Shown: positions 7,884-17,900, numbered from the stretch's first letter. The stretch is DNA of 64,000 nt from Roseiarcus sp963823165 (GCA_963823165.1 CAWGKV010000039.1:62001-126000), one strand, 5' to 3'. The notes: a model not told the origin generated them from the letters alone. A program made the numbers and translations.

Positions 7884-8918
7884 CTATTGCACGTACATGT
7901 ATTTTTCGGTTTCGGGGAGATTGTCTTTGGTTATTACGACGTTGGGGATGACCACCGTCTTCTGGATGGCCCCCACGTCCTTGCCGGTGATCTTGTCATA
8001 GGCATACTGCATGGCGAGGTCGGCTTCCTTCGCCGGCTGCTGGGCGACAAGCGCGGTGAAGATCCCTTCCTTCAATGCGTCGACCTCAGACTTGTAGGCG
8101 TCATAGCCCACGAGCTTCACCTGGCCGGCCTTGTTCGCATTCCGCAGAGCCGCGACCGTGCCCGTCCCGCTCGTGCCGTCGAGAGCGAAGATGCCGGCGA
8201 GGTCTGGATATTTCAGCAGGATCGTATTGACCGCCGACGTCGCATTGGCCGGCTGGCTGTTTGCGTATTCGATGCCGACGATCTCGATATTTGGAAATTG
8301 CTTGATCGCCTCGCGGAAACCCTTTTCGCGCGCGACGTCGGTCGTCGCCGACGGCGAGCCCGACATGATGAAGACCTTCCCCTTGGCGCCAATCAATTTG
8401 GCGAGCGTTTCGGCCGCCTTGTGGCCGCCATCGACATTGTCCCCCGTGATGAAGGAGGTCAGGTAGGTCTGGTCGGCGACCGTCGTATCGACGGTGATCA
8501 CTGGAATTTTCATCGATTCGGCGCGGGTTACCGCCGGCTGCATCGCGTTGGGATCGGTGGGCACCAGGATGAGGGCGTCGACGCCGTTGGTCAGGGCCGC
8601 ATCGACGAATGGCATTTCGGTCTGTGGGGAATATTCCGAGGCGCTGCCCTGCCACATCAGATTGACGCCGAGTTCCTTGGCCTTATTGCGGGCGCCGAGC
8701 TCCATGGCCTTGAAAAACGGGTCCGATGCGATTCCGGGGATAAAAGCGATCGTAATCTGTTTCTTTGCGTCTTCCGCAGCCGCCTCCGTCGCAAAGACAT
8801 GAAGCCCGAGCGCCCCTACCGCCAAAACGCCGGCGACTCCGAGGCCAGCGGCAACTCGCCGGCAGGCGCCGAGAGGCGCCGTCAGGCGAATCCGTCCGGT
8901 CATGATGGTCTTGGCCAT
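7884..8918 (-). CDS. Periplasmic sugar-binding protein (RbsB-like)
   Basis: A 344-residue precursor of the Peripla_BP_4 family and first gene of the operon. A long N-terminal export signal (GLGVAGVLAVGALGLHVF, then ATEAAAED) precedes the mature protein starting near ITIAFIPGIASDPFFKAM, the usual first strand. VDALILVPTDPNAMQPAV and FITGDNVDGGHKAAE are typical of ribose/fructose/xylose binders. GGGAGGAAAG upstream of ATG 8918 is a strong ribosome site. The sugar specificity is unknown; identifying it would define the pathway encoded downstream. Confidence 0.93.
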   Translation of the reverse strand: MAKTIMTGRIRLTAPLGACRRVAAGLGVAGVLAVGALGLHVFATEAAAEDAKKQITIAFIPGIASDPFFKAMELGARNKAKELGVNLMWQGSASEYSPQTEMPFVDAALTNGVDALILVPTDPNAMQPAVTRAESMKIPVITVDTTVADQTYLTSFITGDNVDGGHKAAETLAKLIGAKGKVFIMSGSPSATTDVAREKGFREAIKQFPNIEIVGIEYANSQPANATSAVNTILLKYPDLAGIFALDGTSGTGTVAALRNANKAGQVKLVGYDAYKSEVDALKEGIFTALVAQQPAKEADLAMQYAYDKITGKDVGAIQKTVVIPNVVITKDNLPETEKYMYVQ

Positions 8919-9575
8919 TTTGCTTTCCTCCCAGATCGAAGCCGTAGCGCGGCTTTCCGTCTTCGTCGAATTCGCTCGCTGGCGGAGCCTTTGACCCGGA
9001 AGCCGCGGCTGTCCGGGCCATTTCGGTCCGCTCGAGAGACGATTGTCCTAAGCCGTCCCAGAGCGCCGACCATAGGGATGCATGCACGACATTCACTGTC
9101 AATGCGACGGCGTCTGTCCGCTGGAGCCCGGCTCCTTCATGTCGGTCCTGACAAGAATCGCCACCCGGCGCAGGAGGGGCCGCGAAGACGCCAGGGGCCG
9201 GGACCACACCATGAGAGCCTCGACGACCACCGCCCGGGCGAACCGGGCTGCGACCGTCCGGCTGCCCCAGCGGCGATGTGTCAGTGGGTCGGAATGACGC
9301 TGGGCGTGCATCCGGCCGGCCTTCTCCTGATCCACCGCGGCTTCCTCGCCTTCTCCCCATTCGGCCTGGGGATGCTGCCGCTGGCCCCCTCTGATCCCCG
9401 CGGACTCCCGGAGCGGTTTGAAAAGCGAAGGCGGCATGCGTTTGGAGCGTCCGGCGCGGATTGACTAAAGCCGGAATTTGACCCATCTCTAACGGTCCGG
9501 TGAGCGAGACGCTCTGACCGGGTTTTCGGCGTGCGCCCTCGCGGGCGGCGTCAACATCAACGCAGGAGAGTGGCC
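8919..9575. other. Divergent intergenic region between sugar operon and infC
   Basis: About 650 bases without a convincing gene. Frames present are Arg/Pro-rich and lack ribosome sites. It must hold promoters for the sugar operon (minus) and infC (plus). I could not identify a clear operator or regulator gene for the sugar operon. Confidence 0.4.
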
Positions 9576-9578
9576 ATT
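9564..9578 (+). promoter_or_regulatory. Ribosome site and ATT start codon of infC
   Basis: AGGAG at 9564-9568 sits seven bases before ATT at 9576. The GTG at 9570 is only one base from the AGGAG, too close to use, and the ATG at 9588 is far. ATT-initiated infC is well known in bacteria, where IF3 discriminates against this codon and so represses its own synthesis. Confidence 0.65.
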
Positions 9579-10115
9579 CGTCGTCCTATGAAGGCAGTCG
9601 CGGCGCCCGAGAAAGGCGGGCCGCGAGTCAATCGTGACATACGGGCAGTTCAAGTTCAACTTATCGACGCAGAGGGGCACAATCGTGGCGTCGTCAATCT
9701 GGCGGACGCACAGCGGCTGGCCGAGGAAGCGGCCCTCGATCTGGTCGAAATCGTTCCCAACGCGACCCCGCCCGTCTGCAAGATCCTCGATTTCGGAAAA
9801 TATCGCTTTCTCGAGCAGAAGAAGTCGTCCGAGGCGCGCAAGCGCCAGAAGGTGGTCGAGATCAAGGAAATCAAGCTCAGGCCCGGCATCGACGACCACG
9901 ACTATGAAGTGAAGATGCGCTCCGTGCGCCGCTTCTTCGACGAAGGCGACAAGGTGAAGGTGACGCTGCGCTTCCGCGGACGCGAGATGGCCCACCAGGA
10001 CATCGGCTTCAAGCTTCTTCAGCGGGTGAAGGCCGAAACCGCGCCGATCGCCAAGGTCGAGGCCGAGCCGTCGATGGAGGGCCGGCAGATGACCATGGTT
10101 CTGGCGCCGAGGTAG
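9576..10115 (+). CDS. infC: Translation initiation factor IF-3
   Basis: A two-domain IF-3 of 179 residues if started at ATT 9576, giving (M)RRPMKAVAAPEKGGPRVN as in other Rhizobiales. The N-terminal domain contains IRAVQVQLIDAEGHNRGVV and DLVEIVPNATPPVCKILD, the linker KKSSEARKRQK, and the C-terminal domain RFRGREMAHQDIGFKLL. IF-3 binds the 30S subunit, prevents premature 50S joining and checks the initiator tRNA/start codon. The preceding 13 in-frame residues are Arg/Gln-rich and not family-like. The rpmI-rplT genes that follow infC in many bacteria are absent; an MFS gene follows instead. Confidence 0.96.
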   Translation: MRRPMKAVAAPEKGGPRVNRDIRAVQVQLIDAEGHNRGVVNLADAQRLAEEAALDLVEIVPNATPPVCKILDFGKYRFLEQKKSSEARKRQKVVEIKEIKLRPGIDDHDYEVKMRSVRRFFDEGDKVKVTLRFRGREMAHQDIGFKLLQRVKAETAPIAKVEAEPSMEGRQMTMVLAPR

Positions 10116-10143
10116 GCGTAAGAGCAGACGGACACGCCGTCGG

Positions 10144-10167
10144 GCCGCATAGCGGCTGAGACTTTTT
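10144..10167 (+). terminator. Possible terminator after infC
   Basis: GCCGC-ATA-GCGGC forms a short stem 29 bases past the infC stop. Five Ts follow after a six-base spacer. The stem is short and the spacer long, so this is a weak candidate. Confidence 0.35.
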
Positions 10168-10200
10168 GGGGCGCGCCGCCGCGCGGCCCGGGGAACGGAT

Positions 10201-11424
10201 ATGACCACAGCGCCGACCTATGCCGACGCCGCCGAGGGGCGGCGGGCCGCCGAAACGACCTCGGTTGGCGTCATCGCCGCGCTCAGCGCGTCGCATATGC
10301 TCAACGACACGATGCAGTCGCTGGCCCCGGCGCTCTATCCGGTGTTCGCCAGGGAGCTGTCGCTCAGCTTTTTTCAGATCGGCGTCATCACCTTCGTCTT
10401 CCAGCTCACCGCCTCGCTCCTCCAGCCGCTGATCGGCCTCGCGCTCGACCGGAGGCCGTTGAACGCGATCCTGCCGGTCGGCATGGCCTTCACCGTGGTC
10501 GGGCTGCTGTTGCTCGCCTATGCGGGCGCCTATCCCCTCATTCTGCTGTCGGTCGCCGTGATCGGGATCGGGAGCGCGGTGTTCCATCCGGAGGCCTCGC
10601 GGGTGGCGCGCGCGGCGTCCGGGGGGCGGCACGGCTTCGCCCAGAGCTTCTTTCAGGTTGGCGGGAATTTCGGCCAGTCGATGGGGCCCCTTCTCGCGGC
10701 CTTCGTCGTCGTGCCCTTCGGCCAGCATTCGGTGCTCGCCTTCACGGTTCTCGCGCTGATCGCCGTCGCGCTTCTGACGGGAGTCAGCCGCTGGCATGCA
10801 GCCCGTCGCGCCGAGCGGCGCCACGCCCCGGCCGCGAAGGGTCCCACACACCCGCGCGCCGTCGTGGTTCGCACGCTTACTGTCCTTATCGTGATGCTGT
10901 TCTCGAAGGTGCTCTATCTCGCGAGCATCGGCAGCTACTACACCTTCTACCTGATCGCCACGTTCCATCTCTCGATCCAGCAGGCGCAGGTGACCCTGTT
11001 CGTCTTTCTCGCTTCCGTCGCAGCGGGCACCTTCCTCGGCGGCCCGCTCGCCGACCGGATCGGGGCCAAATTCGTCATCTGGGGCTCGATCCTCGGCGTC
11101 CTGCCGTTCACGCTCCTCTTGCCCCATCTCGGGCTCGTGGGCACGATCGTCGACTCGATCGCGATCGGGCTCGTCATCTCCTCGGCCTTCTCCGCGATGG
11201 TCGTCTATGCGCAGGAGCTGACGCCGGGCAATGTCGGCGCGGTCGCGGGCCTGTTCTTCGGGCTGAGCTTCGGACTCGGCGGCATCGGGGCTGCGCTGCT
11301 CGGCCTTCTGGCCGACCGGACGAGCATCGGCTTCGTCTATCAGGTCTGCGCCTTCCTGCCCGCCGTCGGCCTGCTCGGAGGATTTTTGCCGAGCCCGCGG
11401 CCCGTCGCTGCGGCTCAACCATAG
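10201..11424 (+). CDS. MFS exporter, fosmidomycin-resistance (Fsr) family
   Basis: A 407-residue, roughly 12-segment major facilitator. The N-terminal SASHMLNDTMQSLAPALYPV is the hallmark of the Fsr family, and GVITFVFQLTASLLQPLIG follows in TM2. FHPEASRVARAASGGRHGFA is the conserved cytoplasmic loop. The C-half includes a GGPLADRIGAKFVI motif-A copy. E. coli Fsr exports fosmidomycin, but most homologues have unknown substrates. The TetR regulator starts 136 bases downstream, so the regulator could also affect this gene. Confidence 0.9.
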   Translation: MTTAPTYADAAEGRRAAETTSVGVIAALSASHMLNDTMQSLAPALYPVFARELSLSFFQIGVITFVFQLTASLLQPLIGLALDRRPLNAILPVGMAFTVVGLLLLAYAGAYPLILLSVAVIGIGSAVFHPEASRVARAASGGRHGFAQSFFQVGGNFGQSMGPLLAAFVVVPFGQHSVLAFTVLALIAVALLTGVSRWHAARRAERRHAPAAKGPTHPRAVVVRTLTVLIVMLFSKVLYLASIGSYYTFYLIATFHLSIQQAQVTLFVFLASVAAGTFLGGPLADRIGAKFVIWGSILGVLPFTLLLPHLGLVGTIVDSIAIGLVISSAFSAMVVYAQELTPGNVGAVAGLFFGLSFGLGGIGAALLGLLADRTSIGFVYQVCAFLPAVGLLGGFLPSPRPVAAAQP

Positions 11425-11532
11425 CGTCCTCATGAGGAGCTTGCGCAACCGGCATGTCGAAAGGCGGGAGCGGCTTTTCGCCGCGCCCCACCTCGAACGG
11501 AGGCCCCAGTGACGCCATAATTCCCCGGCAAT

Positions 11533-11548
11533 GAATGAACGTTCATTC
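11533..11548. promoter_or_regulatory. 16-bp perfect palindrome, candidate TetR operator
   Basis: GAATGAACGTTCATTC is its own reverse complement. It ends 12 bases before the TetR start at 11561 and is of the GAATGAACGTTCATTC type seen upstream of several autoregulated TetR/AcrR genes. An ATG at 11531 overlaps the palindrome, which argues against its use as the start. Confidence 0.65.
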
Positions 11549-11560
11549 CCGGGGGAACAT

Positions 11561-12188
11561 ATGTCGTCTGAGGCAATTTCAACCGCCCGCCGCTCAGCCG
11601 ACGAGCGGCGCGAGCGAATACTTGAAGCGGCCGAACGGGTGTTCGCGGGGCGCGGCTTCCATGCCGCAACGATGCAGGATGTCGCCGAGGCCGCCGGCAT
11701 GAGCGCCGGCAACCTCTACCGCACGTTTCCTTCGAAAGAAGCGATCGTCGAAGGCCTCTGCGCCCGCGATCAGCGCGAGCGGATCGCCAATTTCGCCCAT
11801 CTCGCCGACTTCGAACAGCATCTTCGCCGCCTTCAGCGCAGCGCTGCACGACCACATCGCCGCACGTTCGCGCCAGAAGGCTACGCTCACCCTCGAGATC
11901 TGGGCCGAAGCCCAGCGCAATCCCGCGGTGGCGGCGATGTCGCGCGACGTCGACGCCGAAAACCTCGGCCAGATCCGGCGGATGATCGAGATCGCGAAGC
12001 AGAAAGGCGAAGCCGCGTCCTCGGTCGACGCGAATTTCGTCGCCCGCTTCGTGTTCACCTATGTCGCCGGTCTCCTCAAGCGCCTTGCCCTCGAGCCGGA
12101 CTTCGACGCCGAGGCCGAGGCGGCGCAGGCAGTCGCCCTGTTCAGATGCTTGTGCAGCGGGGCGCTCGCGCCTGGAGTTTTCCAGTGA
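11561..12188 (+). pseudogene. TetR/AcrR family regulator with a one-base frameshift
   Basis: The N-terminal half reads RRERILEAAERVFAGRGFHA, ATMQDVAEAAGMSAGNLYRTF and PSKEAIVEGL, a complete TetR helix-turn-helix. After DFEQH near 11821 the frame becomes Arg-rich nonsense, while the next frame continues as FAAFSAALHDHIAARSRQKA, then LEIWAEAQRNPAVAAMSRDV, a normal TetR ligand domain, to the stop at 12186. One extra base around 11822 explains this. Start ATG 11561 has GGGGGAA upstream. The stop overlaps the GTG start of the RND adaptor, so this is the pump's local regulator. It is either a recent null mutation or a sequencing error. Confidence 0.85.
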
Positions 12189-13447
12189 GTCAGATCCTGA
12201 ACGCGGTCGCCGCCGCCGCCGTCCTCGCGGGCGGCGCCTTTGGGTATGCGACGCTCGACCCCTGCTCGGGTCCGACCGAGACGGCCCGGGCGCTCGGCCT
12301 GCCTGTCGGCGCGCGGGATTGCGCGGCGCGGGCCATCACGGCCGCCGCCGCGGCGCCCTCGGCCCCGCCGCCGCCGGCCGTCAGCGTCGCACCGGCCGAG
12401 CGCCGCGAATTCGTCGAGCGGCTGTTCGTCTCGGGCACGCTCGTTCCGCGCGACGAGGCTGATGTCGCCGCGCGGATCGACGGGCTTTCGATCGTCGAAC
12501 TCGACGCCGAGGACGGCGACCGGGTGACCAAGGGGCAGGTTCTGGCCCGTCTCGACCGGAGTCAGCTCGACGCGCAGCTCGCCGAAAGCGACGCGGCGAT
12601 CAAGCGCGCCGACGCGGCGATCGAGCAGTCGAAGAGCGTGATCGCGCAGTCGCGGGCGCAGGCGCAAGGCGCGAGCGACGATTTTGCGCGCGCGCAGAAG
12701 CTCGGCGGCGGGGTGATGTCCGCGTCGGCCATCGAGCAGCGTGAAACTGCGCTGAAGACCGCCCAGGCCGAGCTCTCGGCCGCCGATAACGCGCTCAGCG
12801 TCGCCGAGGCCGACCGCAAGAGCCGCGACGCGGAGCGGCAGGAGCTCAACGTGCGCATCTCTCGCAGCGAGGTCAGGGCGCCGGTGTCGGGCGTCGTCAG
12901 CCATCGGTCCGCCCGGCTCGGCGCGACTGCCTCGAGCGCCGGCGAGCCGCTGTTCCGCATCATCGTCGACGGCGCGATCGACCTCGAGGCCGACGCCCCC
13001 GAGCAGTCGCTCGCCCGCTTCGCCAACGGCATGCCCGCGACCCTGCGCCTGCCCGGCGTCGCCGATCCCGTGCAAGGGCGCGTGCGGCTCATCTCGGAAG
13101 AGGTCGACAAGGCGAGCCGGACCGGCAAGGTGCGCATTGCGCTCTCCGACGTGTCGCACGCCCACATCGGCGCCTTCGCCTCGGGCGAGGTCGAACTCGT
13201 GCGGCGCGACGGCATAGGCGCGCCGGCCGCAGCCCTCCGGCGCAACGGCGACACGGCCCGCCTCTATGTCGTCCACGACGGTCGGGTCGAGGAGCGGGAG
13301 GTGACGCCCGGCATCGCCGAAGGCGACAGCGTCGAGATCAAGAACGGACTGATCGAGGGAGAGGCCGTCGTCGCCCGCGCCGAAGCCTTCCTCCGTCCCG
13401 GCGACCGCGTCCGGGCCATGCCGGAAACGACCGCGTCGGGAGATTAG
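12185..13447 (+). CDS. RND efflux periplasmic adaptor (MFP)
   Basis: A 420-residue HlyD/AcrA-type adaptor started at GTG 12185, which overlaps the TetR stop (GTGA). An N-terminal membrane/signal segment (ILNAVAAAAVLAGGAFGYAT) is followed by an Ala/Pro linker. The lipoyl half-motif reads DGDRVTKGQVLARLDRSQLD and the second half EVRAPVSGVVSHRSARLGAT, with an alpha-helical hairpin rich in Ala, Glu and Gln between them. Beta-barrel and membrane-proximal domains follow. It would link an RND pump in the inner membrane to an outer membrane channel; no channel gene is adjacent. The pump gene lies 1.5 kb downstream, beyond the P450. Confidence 0.9.
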   Translation: MSQILNAVAAAAVLAGGAFGYATLDPCSGPTETARALGLPVGARDCAARAITAAAAAPSAPPPPAVSVAPAERREFVERLFVSGTLVPRDEADVAARIDGLSIVELDAEDGDRVTKGQVLARLDRSQLDAQLAESDAAIKRADAAIEQSKSVIAQSRAQAQGASDDFARAQKLGGGVMSASAIEQRETALKTAQAELSAADNALSVAEADRKSRDAERQELNVRISRSEVRAPVSGVVSHRSARLGATASSAGEPLFRIIVDGAIDLEADAPEQSLARFANGMPATLRLPGVADPVQGRVRLISEEVDKASRTGKVRIALSDVSHAHIGAFASGEVELVRRDGIGAPAAALRRNGDTARLYVVHDGRVEEREVTPGIAEGDSVEIKNGLIEGEAVVARAEAFLRPGDRVRAMPETTASGD

Positions 13448-13509
13448 CTAGCCGGCGTTTCGCGCCGGCGGCCAGCAGCGCCTTCGCAACAACAGCAGAC
13501 TGGGAGGAA

Positions 13510-14901
13510 ATGAACATGATCACCATCGCGCTCGACAGCGCTCGCCTGGCGACGCCCAGGATTCCTGAGCCTCCACTCAAGTCGGTCGCCCATATTCCCG
13601 GCACCGAGGGCTGGCCGGTCCTGGGATCGACGCTTGCCGTGCTGGCCGATCCCAAGCGCCAGGTGGAGCGTCTCGCCGCGCGGTTCGGCCCCGTTTTTCG
13701 CACGCGCGCGTTCGGCATCCGCGACATCGCGCTTTTGGGGCCGGAGGCGAACGAGTTCGTCATGTTCGATCAGGCGAAGATTTTTTCGTCGGCTCACGGC
13801 TTGAGCAGCATGATCGAGCGCGTTTTTCCGCGCAACTTGTTGCTTCTCGATTTCGACGAGCACCGCCTGCAGCGCCGGGCCTTGTCGGTCGCATTCAAGG
13901 CGGGGCCGATGAAGGCCTATCTCCAGAGCCTCAATCGCGGCATCGCCGGCGGGATCGCCAGCTGGAAGTCCCCTTCGAGCGACATGCTATTCTATCCGGC
14001 GATCAAGCAACTGACGCTCGATCTCGCTGCAACGTCGTTTCTCGGCGCCAAATTGGGTTCGGAAGCCGCGGTGCTGAAGCGCGCCTTCACCGACATGGTC
14101 ACGGCCGTTGTCGCCGTCGTACGCAAGCCCATTCCCGGCACGCGCATGGCCCGGGGCGTGAAAGGCCGCGCCTTCTTGATCGATTATTTCGGCCGCCAGA
14201 TCGACGCCCGTCGCGCGAGCGACGGCGCTGACATCTTCACCCAACTCTGCAAGGGGACCACCGACGAGGGCGCGTTGCTGACGCCCCAGCAGGTCGTCGA
14301 CCACATGAACTTCCTCATGTTGGCCGCACATGACACGCTGGCCTCGTCGCTTACCGCCTTCGTCTGGTTCTTGAGCGTGAACCGAGAATGGCAAGACAGG
14401 CTGCGCGCGGAAATTCAGTCGCTTGGCCTCAGCAAGGGCGAGCCTCTCCCGTACGAGCGGCTCGACGATCTGCCGTTGACGGAAATGGCGTACAAGGAGT
14501 CGCTGCGCCTCATTCCGCCTGTGACGCACGCTTCGCGCTGTGTCATGCGCGACACGGAATTCGCCGGCTACAGTCTCCCCGCCGGTTCGCGCGTCAGCGC
14601 CAACATCCTGTTCACTCATCACATGCCGGAGCTGTGGCCGGAGCCGCAGAAGTTCGACCCGCTGCGCTTTACCGGCGAGGCTGCGCGCGGCCGGCACAAG
14701 TTCGCGTTCGTGCCCTTCGGCGGAGGCGCGCACATGTGCCTCGGGCTGCATTTCGCCTACATGCAAGCGAAATGCTTCGCCTACCATTTCCTGTCGACGA
14801 CAGAGGTTTCCGTGGCGGCCGGATACAAACCGAATTGGAAGCTTTGGCCGCTTCCTCAGCCGCGCGACGGACTGCGCGTGCGCCTGGCCCCGCATGCGTA
14901 A
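13510..14901 (+). CDS. Cytochrome P450
   Basis: A 463-residue soluble bacterial P450. The I-helix oxygen-activating element is MLAAHDTLASSL, with His where Gly is usual in AGxDT. The K-helix ExxR is in YKESLRLIPP, and the haem-thiolate loop is FVPFGGGAHMCLGLHFA. Length and the LxxExHxxxRR-type LDFDEHRLQRRALS place it near the CYP120/CYP26-like bacterial group, though this is only a resemblance. GGGAGGAA lies directly before ATG 13510; the ATG at 13516 has better spacing. It sits between adaptor and pump genes, suggesting that its substrate or product is a pump cargo. Confidence 0.93.
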   Translation: MNMITIALDSARLATPRIPEPPLKSVAHIPGTEGWPVLGSTLAVLADPKRQVERLAARFGPVFRTRAFGIRDIALLGPEANEFVMFDQAKIFSSAHGLSSMIERVFPRNLLLLDFDEHRLQRRALSVAFKAGPMKAYLQSLNRGIAGGIASWKSPSSDMLFYPAIKQLTLDLAATSFLGAKLGSEAAVLKRAFTDMVTAVVAVVRKPIPGTRMARGVKGRAFLIDYFGRQIDARRASDGADIFTQLCKGTTDEGALLTPQQVVDHMNFLMLAAHDTLASSLTAFVWFLSVNREWQDRLRAEIQSLGLSKGEPLPYERLDDLPLTEMAYKESLRLIPPVTHASRCVMRDTEFAGYSLPAGSRVSANILFTHHMPELWPEPQKFDPLRFTGEAARGRHKFAFVPFGGGAHMCLGLHFAYMQAKCFAYHFLSTTEVSVAAGYKPNWKLWPLPQPRDGLRVRLAPHA

Positions 14902-14964
14902 AGGGCGGCAGCCCAAGGTCCGCTACCCGGCCTTCCTCGCAAGCGTTCCTGGAAGGCGGCGGTC

Positions 14965-17900
14965 ATGCGTCTGAACGTCTCGGCCTGGTCGATCCGCCGG
15001 CCCATCCCCGCGGTCCTGGCTTTCGCGGTCCTGACCATTCTCGGCCTCGTCAGCTTCCGGACGATGCCGATCACCCGCTTCCCCAACATCGACATTCCGA
15101 TCGTCCAGGTGCTGATCACCCAGTCGGGCGCAGCTCCGGCCGAGCTCGAATCGCAGGTGACGAAAAAGGTCGAGGATGCGCTCGCCAGCCTCAACGGCGT
15201 CTGGCACATCGTGTCGACAGTCACCGACGGCGCGTCCTCCACCACCGTCCAGTTCAACGTCGGCTCGGTCGACATCGACCGGGCGCTGAACGACGTGAAG
15301 GATCAGATCGCCAAGATCCGCGGCGACCTGCCGCGCACCATCGACGAGCCGGTGGTCAGCCGGGTCGACATCGAGGGACTGCCGATCGTCACCTATGCAG
15401 CCTCCGCCCCGGGCATGTCGGTCGAGCAATTGTCGTGGTTCGTCGACGATTCCGTGGCGCGCGACCTGCAGAGCATCAACGGCGTCGGCGAAGTGAAGCG
15501 GTTCGGCGGCGTCGACCGCGAGATCCGCGTTTCGCTCGATCCGCAGAAGCTGCTCGCGCTCGGCGTCACTGCGGCGGCGGTGAACGAGCAGGTGCGGGCC
15601 GACAATGTCGACCTTGGCGGAGGCCGCGGCGAGCTCGCCGGCCAGGAGCAGGCGATCCGCACGCTCGCCGGGGCGCGCAGCATCGTCGACCTCGCGGCGC
15701 TGCCGATCGCGTTGCCGGGCGGGCGCAAGGTGCGGCTCGACGAGCTCGGAACGGTGGTCGACGGCGCCGCCGAGCCCCGCACCTTCACCCGCCTGTTCGA
15801 CCAGCCGATCGTCGCCTTCGCCGTGACCCGCGCCAAGGGCGCGAGCGACGTCACGGTCGATGAGCGCGTCGCCCAGCGACTCTCGTCGATCCAGGCCGAG
15901 CATCCGGAGGTGACCTTCACCAAGGTCGACACCCAGGTCGACAACGAGCTCGGCAATTATCGCTCGACCATGGAGACGCTGGTCGAGGGCGCGCTGCTCG
16001 CGGTCGCCGTCGTGTTCGTCTTTCTGCGCGATCTGCGCGCCACCATCGTCACCGCAGTCGCGCTGCCCTTGTCGGTCATCCCGACCTTCTGGGCGATGGA
16101 TGCGATCGGCTTCTCGCTCAACCTCGTGAGCCTGCTCGCCATCACCCTCGTCACAGGCATCCTGGTCGACGACGCGATCGTCGAGATCGAGAACGTCGTG
16201 CGCCACATGCGGATGGGCAAGTCGGCGTGGCGCGCCTCGCTGGAAGCGGCCGACGAGATCGGTCTCGCGGTGATCGCCATTTCCCTGTCGATCGCGGCGA
16301 TCTTCTCGCCGGTGAGCTTCATGGGCGGCATCGCCGGCCAGTATTTTCGCCAGTTTGGCCTGACGGTGGCGATCGCCGTCCTATTCTCGCTGATGGTCGC
16401 CCGGTTCGTGACGCCGGTGATCGCCGCCTATTTCCTGCGCGCTCCGCGCGGCGCGGAGCATGCCGACGGACCGGTCATGCACGGCTACACCCGCCTCGTG
16501 CGGACCTCCGTGCGCCACCGCTGGATCACGCTCCTGATCGGCGCGCTCGTCTTCGCCGCCTCGCTGTGGTCGACGCGGCTTTTGCCCTCGGGCTTCATCC
16601 CCGCCGAGGACGTCGGCCGCATCCTGCTGGCGATCGAGCTGCCGCCGGGGTCGCGGCTCGATGGCACGGACCGCGTCACCCGCGCGGTGTCCGAGAAGCT
16701 GCGCCGAATGCCGGAAGTGCGCTCGGCGCTCATTTTCGGCGGGCAGATCCTGGGCGGCGACGCCGAGCCTCGCAAGGCGACGATCGTGATCAATCTCACG
16801 CCCAAATCCGAGCGCCAGGCGACGCAAAAGGAGCTGCAGACGAAAATCGCGGCGATGCTCGCCGATCAGCCGGACATCCGCTACTGGTTCCTGAAGGACA
16901 ACGGGGAGCGCGATCTCCAGCTCGTCATCGCCGGTCCCGACATCCACGTCATCAACGACACCGCCAACCAGATCGCGAGCGAAATGCGCTCGATCCCGAT
17001 CATCGAGAATCCGATGTCGACGGCCGAGCTCGAGCGGCCGGAACTGCGCATCGTGCCAAAGCGGCAGGTCGCGGCGGATCTCGGCGTCTCGACCGAGGCG
17101 CTTTCGGAGACGATCCGGGTCGCGACCCTCGGCGACATCGACGCGAACCTCGCCAAGTTCGACGCCGGCGACCGTCTCATTCCGATCCGGGTCGAACTCG
17201 ACGAGGCGGCGCGCTCGCATGTCGGTCTGCTGCAAGACCTGCGTGTCCCCACCGGAGGCGGCGGAACGACGCCGCTTTCGGTGGTGGCGGATTTCTCGAT
17301 GAGCCACGGGCCGGCCGCCATCGACCGCTATGATCGCTCCCGGCGCGTGACGGTCGAGGGGGACCTGCGCGGCGACGCGGCCCTCGGCGACGCGGTCGCC
17401 GCGATCCACGACCTGCCGACGGCGAAGAGCCTGCCGCCGGGAGTCGAAATCCGCGAGACCGGCGACATCGAGGTGATGAGCGAGGTGTTCGCCTCCTTCG
17501 CCGCGGCGATGGGGGCGGGCGTGATGATGGTGTACGGGCTTCTCGTGCTGCTGTTCGGCAGCTTCCTGCAGCCGATCACCATTCTCCTCTCGCTGCCGCT
17601 GTCGATCGGCGGCGCGATCGCCGCCCTGCTCCTCGCCCACAAGGCGATGTCGATGCCGGTGGTGATCGGCATCCTGATGCTGATGGGCATCGTCACCAAG
17701 AATGCGATCATGCTGGTCGACTTCGCCCTCGAGGAGATCGGGCGGGGCGCTCCGCGCCTCGACGCGCTGGTCGAGGCGGGCCGCAAGCGCGCGCGGCCAA
17801 TCGTCATGACGACGATCGCCATGGCCGCCGGCATGTTCCCCTCGGCGCTGGGCTTAGGCGAAGGCGGCGGCTTCCGCTCGCCGATGGCGATTGCGGTGAT

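Noticed and set aside
8919..9575. Possible regulator gene for the sugar operon
   Set aside because: No frame shows a helix-turn-helix or ligand-binding domain.
10009..11712. 567-codon minus-strand frame opposite the MFS gene
   Set aside because: Low-complexity Arg/Glu composition; the plus strand encodes a clear transporter.
14923..17640. Two minus-strand frames of over 400 codons opposite the RND pump
   Set aside because: Charge-rich shadows of a gene with unmistakable RND signatures.
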